Assembly: GCA_963932145.1 (NCBI GenBank)
Contig: OZ010596.1
Location: 83,982,741-84,046,740, forward strand
Direction of reading: 5' to 3'
DNA length: 64,000 bases
Origin: Acanthosepion lycidas
Taxonomy: Eukaryota > Mollusca > Cephalopoda > Sepiida > Sepiidae
Below the pieces are notes generated by a model that saw only the letters and a program-made list of their open reading frames with translations, had not been told where the DNA came from and did no database searches. The translations under genes were made by a program, and so were the position numbers. Shown here one piece after another: positions 57,541 to 64,000 of the stretch (position 1 is its first letter; the number at the start of each line of letters is the position of its first letter).

Positions 57541-57779
57541 AGCACAATCTCAGTAATATATTCATTTTTTTAAGAATATAACTGATTGTATCTTTATTTA
57601 TTAAAGCATGTTAAATTTTTAATAACAAATTAGCTGAGTTATTAAGTTTTGAAAGAATAAATAAAAAAAGAATTTGAAAGAAAGTCAAATGATTAATTTG
57701 TCATTTATTATTGAAAACAACTGAATATGTTAGCTCTATCACTGATATTGAGCATGTATCAATAAGTACCACACATATA

Positions 57780-57781
57780 AT

Positions 57782-57826
<45 letters not shown>
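57780..57826. repeat. (AC)n(AT)n microsatellite
   Basis: CACACA then TATATA, about 75 bp outside the left arm of the inverted repeat at 57901. Confidence 0.85.
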
Positions 57827-57829
<3 letters not shown>

Positions 57830-57900
57830 CTAGGTAATCTGTATGGGTAAACCCAAGGAGGATAACATCCAGAGAGCTCAATGTAAATGCAGAGCAAATG

Positions 57901-59321
57901 ATTTAAATAAAAACAGACCGCTTTAAGGTTCCATGTAATAAATTATTTCACCACAGCCCTTTTAAAGGACTGTGGATCATCAGACTTTACTTCCAAAGGT
58001 TGAAACAAAAAATGAAAAGAAATTTACACATTTTGGAGTGGGTGGGTATGGATATGTATGTATATATACTTGTATGTATATAGGTGATTTGTTTTTTTGT
58101 TTTGTTTTTTGTAAAAATATATGTAGTTATATGTATATATGGGTGTATATATGTATGTATGTGGGTACATGTATATGTGTGAATACAAATTTTATTATAA
58201 TTTCTATGTATGTGTGAGTGTGGCTGTGTATATATAGATGGGTACATGTATGTCGTTCCATAGATATGGGATGGCGGGTAATCTGTATGTATAAATATAA
58301 GAATTTGTGAGTTCATATATATAATATGGGAGTATATAGATATAATAATGTAATTAAGTATGGATTTTGATATGTTTTTTGCATGCATGCACATGTCAGT
58401 GTATATATGTATGTATGTATATGTGTATATCTACGTGTGTGTGTGTATGTATGAGTATATACATATATATATGTGTTTGTGTGTTTATATATAGATATAT
58501 GTGGATATGTATGTATATGTGTACGTATAGGTGCATATGTGTGTATGTGTATATTTATGGATATGTAGAATATTATAAAAGAAGGACTTACAGTACTGTT
58601 ATTAATGTTTAATCTTATTTTCTCCTTTAATATTCTCCAATTCTTTATAATATGGAGGTAAATTTTTAAATTGATAATTTAAATTGAAATATATTACCCT
58701 TTAATAATCATTATTGATGATAAAATATTTAAATTGGAAAAAAATTTTATATTTAGGTAGGTGTTAATACATGAAATTACCAGTGTCTATCGGTACATGG
58801 GTACCTGTATGAGTGATTGCACATGTAAAGGAACGTATGTATATGTGAGATTTGCATGGGTGTGTATACAGTATATGACAGAGCAAGATCTTTAATATTA
58901 CCTTCAAATATTACTCCATATTAACTTAACTAAAATTTAAGTAAAAGAGATTACCTATCTAGAAACAGTCAAGAGTTAAATTCATGAACAAAATTCAAAC
59001 GGATAGAGATGTCAACTTCAATAATAAAAAATTTTTAAAAGATTACTAGAAGTAAACTTAAATAAATAAACTTTAAAATAAAATTTTATTCAATATTATT
59101 TTTCAATAAAATTTATTCTACTTTCTATGAATATTTTTCTAATCAACTATTTCATAGAAAATCCCAAAAAATTTTAAAAAATTTAAATCACTAATGAACA
59201 GCAAATTAAATTATTTGTAGACAGTTTAGACATTCAAATTTATATCAAACATTATAATCTTTATGAACCCCCAAAATAACACTTTCAAAGTAAAACAAAG
59301 TGACAGCGTCTTTTTCTAGCC

Positions 59322-59358
<37 letters not shown>

Positions 59359-59736
59359 CCCAAAGAAAATTAGTGACACCTTCTCTCATGACTTCCTTCT
59401 CGCTTTTACTTTTTATGGGTTTTTTTTTCTCCTCTACCCCTTTGATATCAATATATAACTTCCATTAAGTTAACCGTTTAAATGTGTCAGTGTCTGGACC
59501 TCAAGTAATTTTAAGTAGAAAAGAATAGAAATTTTAAATTACATCTAACTCGCTCATGTCTTCTCTCTCCACCCTCACTTCCTCAATTTACATATGCTTA
59601 AAATGTGTAAATTTCTTTTCATTTTTTTTGTTTCAACCTTTGGAAGTAAAGTCTGATGATCCGTAGTCCTTTTAAAAGGGCTGTGGTGAAATAATTTATT
59701 ACATGGAACCTTAAAGTGGTCTGTTTTTATTTAAAT
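57901..59736. repeat. Inverted repeat pair (about 134-bp arms) around a TATG-rich interior
   Basis: 57901-58034 and 59601-59736 are near-perfect reverse complements. Each arm holds, in one orientation, GTCTGATGATCC, a hairpin of about 9 bp with loop TTTTAAAA, then GGTGAAATAATTTATTACA. The interior begins with about 500 bp of TATG/TGTA-type microsatellite. No coding frame is recognisable inside. It may be a foldback mobile element related to Penelope-like ends. Confidence 0.7.
58040..58570. repeat. TATG/TGTA-rich simple sequence
   Basis: Long imperfect TATGTATG, GTATATATG and GTGTGTATG tract of about 500 bp inside the inverted repeat pair. Open frames on both strands here are low complexity. 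Confidence 0.75.
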
Positions 59737-59745
59737 TATATATAT

Positions 59746-59815
59746 GGTGAGGCAAAAGTTGTACACCACAGGGATACTTTATTAAAAGTATAATTACACA
59801 TGAAAATCAGGGTTC
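59746..59815 (+). mobile_element. Mariner-type end fragment
   Basis: GGTGAGGCAAAAGTTGTACA then CCACAGGGATACTTTATTAA matches the left end of the element at 36682. Only about 70 bp remain. Confidence 0.5.
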
Positions 59816-59954
59816 ATACAGGGACTGAAAACCTTGAAATGTTCTAGAATTTTATAAATTGGGCTGGCCACACACGCCTTTTTCTCAATTCAATGCCAAA
59901 TCTCAGAAATCTCGCTTTTTTTTTTTTTACAAGTTAAAATTGTCCTTTAAGAAA

Positions 59955-60975
59955 TATGTAAAAATTAAGTACAGTATTTACATTATGCGGACTATTGTCC
60001 TCATCTTTGTCGCCATATTTATCACAACGTTTTGGCCGTTGTACGCTCCGGCCTTCTTCAGGTGGTTGGAATTTCGAACTGAACCCTTTATTTCGATCAC
60101 TGTGCCATGTGTCCTTGAGGACATCTGGGTATGAATTTCTGGGTATTATAAACCTAATGTTTTCAGCAACCATTTTTACCAGTGCTCATATTGCAATTTT
60201 TGCTGTTATCATTGCATGTTTTTACCAGACTGTGTGTACACTATCCCGTGCAGCTGCAGAAAGGAATATAAAGGAGAGACAGGCTGCCCCCTCAAGGTAA
60301 GGCTTCAAGAACACCAGAAAGCTGTAACGTGAGGGGAAGTAGAAAAATCAGGCGTGGCTGACCACATATGGAGAGAGAAGGAAGATCACCATCCCCTGTG
60401 GGATCATGTTGAGATCATAGACAAGGAACACCATTGGAAAATTCGTAAACTTAAGGAATCAGCACATATGCTAGGCCACAAAAATCTCCTGAGCGACCAA
60501 GCATAGAAATAAATACAATATGGGAACCAGTAATAAGGAGTGCCAGAGAAAAGCAATGATAACAAAGTTGCAATATGAGCTCTGGTAAAAACATTCAATG
60601 ATAACAGCAAAAATTGCAATATGAGCACTGGTAAAAATGGTTGCTGAAAACATTAGGTTTATAATACCCAGAAATTCATACCCAGATGGCACAGTGGATA
60701 AAGGCATTGGTTAGATCCAGTGACAGACCCAAAGAGTGTGAGTTCAATACCGGGTTAAGGCAGTGGAGAACTTTCAGAGGGAAAATTATCAGGAGATAAC
60801 TGACATCCATCAAACATGGAACTAGAACAGTCTACCCCAGTGATCGAAATAAAGGGTTCAGTTCGAAATTCCAACCACCTGAAGAAGGCCAGAGCGTACA
60901 ATGGCCGAAACGTGATAAATATGGCGACAAAGATGAGGACAATAGTCCGCATAATGTAAATACTGTACATAATAC
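59955..60975. mobile_element. Penelope-like element fragment in foldback form
   Basis: Inverted arms (about 59955-60215 and 60593-60975) share more than 200 bp, including the tip near GTACAGTATTTACATTATGC and the words CTGAAGAAGGCC and GGCCGAAAC. The right arm has about 130 bp that the left arm lacks. Between the arms lies a GIY-YIG-type coding remnant (60238-60505). Penelope elements typically have GIY-YIG endonucleases and inverted terminal repeats. This copy is truncated and broken. Confidence 0.75.
60238..60505 (+). pseudogene. GIY-YIG endonuclease domain remnant of a Penelope-like element
   Basis: One frame reads TIPCSCRKEYKGETGCPLKV then RLQEHQKAV, ADHIWREKEDHHPLWDHV, HHWKIRKLKESAHMLGH. 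This matches the C-terminal GIY-YIG region of Penelope-like reverse transcriptases. The frame is broken and has no reverse-transcriptase portion. Confidence 0.75.
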
Positions 60976-61114
60976 CTCATCTCAGAAATATAGACAAAAA
61001 TTAAGTAATATTTGACAATTATTGTGAATGGTAGTTTGTTTCCTTGATCAGAACAAGTTCATAACCTCCTAGATACTTCTGTATTTTCTGTGTGGGGGGG
61101 GTCATTTCCTGAAA

Positions 61115-62855
61115 ATCTGCTCCAAATTGTAAAATAAAAAATGCAATAAAACTATGACATTATTCAATTAGAGAATATTTTAATTGCTTTTATAAATAAG
61201 ATTTATTAAGGACACTATTGTCTTAAAATTTTTTTTGATAAATAATGAATTTTTCCAAGAATTGTTTTCTTTTTTTTTCTTTTTTTTTTTTTTTTAATTT
61301 TTATCTCTATCTATAAAAGGCAGGATGTGTGTGTGTGGTAACAAATGCACTGCCACAATTTTCGACAGATTTGCATCAAAATTTACATGCACATCCTCAA
61401 AGTTAGCAGGAAAGCCAAGACCGACTTTGCATTTCCCAACTCCCATTGATAGTGAAAATAATTGATTTTTTCATGCTTCTACAGCAGTTTTCATATAGTT
61501 TGCGGCCATTTTCTACTGGCCAGAGTGAGAGCCTATAGCTGGCTGCCACGAATAGGCAGGAAGATTCTATTGGCCAGCGTGAGAGCCAACAGCTGACTGA
61601 CACGAATGTTAACTAGCATGCAAAAAATATCGATAGCTGCATTCGGCACAAATGGGAAAAATTTAAATCTGCATGGCACTTTACTCCAATTGGCTCATTC
61701 ACTTGCTTAAACTCAACGTTGATTCTGATTCCGCAGAATTGGGTTGGGCGTGAAAAAGTATTTGTTGTTAACATTCTTTTTTCATTTGGTTTTTCCAGTT
61801 ACGAGTCCTTTTTTAAAGCTGATCATTTTGGGTTCATTTTGTTTAGTTCTTTTTTTGTAAGAGATTTAATGTTTAGTATAGAGCTTAGAAAAAATTCGCA
61901 CTGTGAGATAGGCAAGAAGTAAGGCATGTAGCAACATCAGCATGGCAAAGCGCACTCCTTTAAAGGCAAGGAAGGGCAAAAATATTTTAAGTCAAGTGAT
62001 AGTGATTGCTGTATGAGTCTACGATTTTTGAATCAAGCATGAGCAACGCCGGGCCATGCTGCTAGTTATAATATATAAATCTCTGTGAACTATATTTACT
62101 AAACAAAAATTGAAAAGCTTAATACAAATCATTTTGCACCAAGATTTTTTAAATTATTTTTTTATTTTTTATGTATATAAAATATTATGTAGCATTCCCA
62201 TTTTTGAATGTATGGTCAACCATACATGACATTATCAGAAAATAAGAGTGATGACTATAGTAAATTTAAAGTCAACATTCCTAAAATTAGATTGAGGAGA
62301 ATTTTTAAGATTACTGAATACTTAAAAATTATATAAGAAAGAGGCTCACCCATCATTTTCTTAAATTATGTTTTAACAGATAAAGTCTCCATAGAACAAC
62401 AATAAATATTTCAACACTTCATTAGCACTTGTCATTCATTAATTACGTAAGAATGGCTGCTGTCGGTTAAAAATCACTATTATATTTTTGTTTTAAAAAT
62501 CAATTTCTTTGTTATTAAAAGTAAGTAATGTTTTTTAAAAATCAGATTAATTATACTTTAAATCAGCCAATATTTCTCAAATAAAGTTTCAGAATTTTTT
62601 TTTTTTTTAAGTTATACAGAGAATTACATTGCAATGAAAGACGACTAAAAAAGGCCACTAACCAGCTACTAGAGAAAAAAAATTTTTTAAAATCAATTCC
62701 AATCAATATAATTTCTGTTTGAAATACACCAGTGTATTTTGATTACTGGAAATAATAAATTTAATCTTTTAGCTTTCAATTAAAGCTAAAATGAAAGCTT
62801 CAAGAAAGCTTTTTCATTTATAAAAATTCATTTTAAACCAAGGTATCAAAAATTA
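61115..62855 (+). repeat. Repeat block collinear with 3855-4225, interrupted by a Helitron
   Basis: ATTGTAAAATAAAAAATGCA at 61127, then the Helitron (61304-62065) and other inserted DNA, then GCTTCAAGAAAGCTTTTTCA and CATTTTAAACC near 62800. The host repeat is therefore older than the Helitron. Confidence 0.5.
61304..62065 (+). mobile_element. Non-autonomous Helitron copy 2
   Basis: Same element as 32225-32936, ending GGGCCATGCTGCTAG before T. It keeps about 100 bp near 61380-61480 that the first copy lacks and has a much shorter GT tract. The 5' end is either 61304 or 61308 because CTAT is duplicated there. Confidence 0.8.
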
Positions 62856-62999
62856 GTGGAGTTTAATTTATTAGAAGTTTAATCTGGTAACCCAGTCCCT
62901 TTTCTTTTGTATTTCTGCCATAAATGGCTAAAAAGTGTACAAACATGTCAATGACGCCTAGATATTTGGCCAGATATCATCAAGTTTATGAACTTAATT

Positions 63000-64000
63000 A
63001 AAAAAACAGAAAAATGTTTCCAGACCATGTCCCTCACTGCCGTGCTGTCAAACGTGAATGAGTTTCAAGAGAAACTGCAGATTGTCTGTTTCAAAAGACA
63101 CTGAACCATTTCTGATAAAATATCGGAGCATTAAACAGTTTCCTCTTTTCCTTGCAGATGATCTTTTTAGCATGATCATGAAACTGTTAAAATTTGTAAA
63201 GGAAGAGCATACTAAAAAGATAATTAGATTTTCTAAACTGAATGAATTTGTAAGAATTTTGCTAAACCCAAACATGCATAAAGATGCTACAAAGAGTGTG
63301 AATTTCTGGCTCTGCAAAATTTATCCAAAAAAGGAAATGTGTCAACAAAAGATCGGTTTGCAGACAGAATTGCAACAAAGGCAATGTTGATCGCGACCAT
63401 TGAGAAACTTCTGGCAAAGTCTCCCTTTAGCTATCCTCTTGTAAGATCACTTGCATGGCTGAACCCTGAATCCATCTGTGAAAAAAAAATTGCCATGGAA
63501 CAAAGTCTAAAAAGATGTCTTTCCCACATGATGGATAGAAAACAAGTCAGCAAGTCTGATTGTGATGACATCATCAGTCGAAACCAAGAGTCCAAGGAGG
63601 AGGCTGATGGAAATATTGCTTTCAAGAATATCAGCAAGCATGAAGACCATCTGGACACTTTGTTCTACTCTTTGTCTAGCAACAAAGAATATCAAAAACT
63701 GTGGAAAGTTGTTTGCAGATTGTTGGTACTCTCTCATGTACAGGCCTCAATGGAATGAGCCTTCTCTGTCAATAAGGAAATTTCCATTGATGATATGAAA
63801 CGACAGATACTGGTTGCACAGTGCATTATCACAGAGTATCTGAGCACAGTTGGAGGTGCTGGAAATGTTCCCATGACTAAGGCTCTTCTCTGCGGTATTT
63901 CCAATGCCAGAACAGTATACAACCAATACCTTGAGGCTGGAAAGAAGAAAAGGTAGGAAGAAGCAGCTGGACAAAAATGGAAATTGAAGAACTGAAGACC
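63000..64000 (+). pseudogene. Decayed transposase-like gene, cut by the window edge
   Basis: The best frame reads RIATKAMLIATIEKLLAKSP then FSYPLVRSLAWLNPESICEK, SLKRCLSHMMDRKQVSKSDC, YQKLWKVVCRLLVLSHVQAS, AFSVNKEISIDDMKRQILVA, VPMTKALLCGISNARTVYNQ. The LSHxQASxExxFSVNKE word resembles the SxxSxERxFS signature of hAT C-termini, and similar repeat-encoded proteins recur in invertebrate predictions I recall. The frame is broken at 63758 by a TGA just after QASME and by shifts in the first 350 bp; it ends in stops near 63954. The exact superfamily is not settled. Confidence 0.55.

Noticed and set aside
58040-58612. Frames rich in Tyr/Val/Cys/Ile in the TATG tract
   Set aside because: Low-complexity microsatellite translation on both strands.
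60860-60925. Hammerhead ribozyme at CTGAAGA...GGCCGAAAC
   Set aside because: CTGANGA and GAAA are present, but an unpaired A breaks stem II and no stem I or III partner was found nearby. Kept only as a family landmark.

Overview
The window looks like part of a coleoid cephalopod genome, most likely an octopus. It is animal, AT-rich and intron-rich, with many poly(A) and dinucleotide tracts, tRNA-derived SINEs, 5'-truncated LINEs, Penelope-like fragments, Helitrons and Tc1/mariner/hAT remnants. The species is inferred from repeat style and protein similarity recalled from memory; no database was searched.

I can support three host genes. (1) An FBXO4 orthologue (F-box substrate receptor of an SCF ubiquitin ligase) lies on the minus strand in six coding exons from 44264 down to 2163. 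The splice phases all close into one 486-residue frame. (2) A TFIIIA-like zinc-finger gene (403 aa, 13485-14696, plus strand) is nested antisense in FBXO4 intron 2. (3) A second TFIIIA-like gene (645 aa, 48446-50383, plus strand) lies just upstream of FBXO4, in divergent orientation. Each TFIIIA paralogue has a coding region in one exon. Both share a promoter-proximal block (GGGAGATAAGC followed by a CTCF-like CAGYAGAGGGCGCCAC) at a similar distance from the ATG, so a DNA-level duplication is more likely than retrocopying. They have lost different fingers: the first keeps finger 3 and lost finger 4, the second keeps finger 4 and has a broken finger 3. The second also carries an extra three-finger module that resembles fingers 7-9.

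Layout: 1-2.1 kb, FBXO4 3' flank; 2.1-10.1 kb, FBXO4 exons 6 to 3 with LINE and SINE insertions; 10.1-25.0 kb, intron 2 with a hAT-like element, TFIIIA-1 and 5S/tRNA composite SINEs; 25.05-25.26 kb, F-box exon 2; 25.3-43.7 kb, the 18.4-kb intron 1 with a nearly pristine Tc1 transposon (27.4-29.1 kb), a Helitron (32.2-32.9 kb), a 37/36-bp minisatellite (33.8-35.1 kb), mariner debris and LINE copies; 43.7-44.3 kb, FBXO4 exon 1; 44.3-48.4 kb, a divergent promoter interval with a CRE and foldback repeats; 48.4-50.4 kb, TFIIIA-2; 50.6-64 kb, repeats: LINE copies, a Penelope-like foldback with a GIY-YIG remnant, a second Helitron and, at the right edge, a decayed transposase-like reading frame.

Functionally, the two TFIIIA proteins would be expected to act on 5S rRNA genes and/or 5S RNA, and the window also holds SINEs whose heads are 5S rRNA-derived. 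Whether those facts are connected is speculation, but it can be tested.
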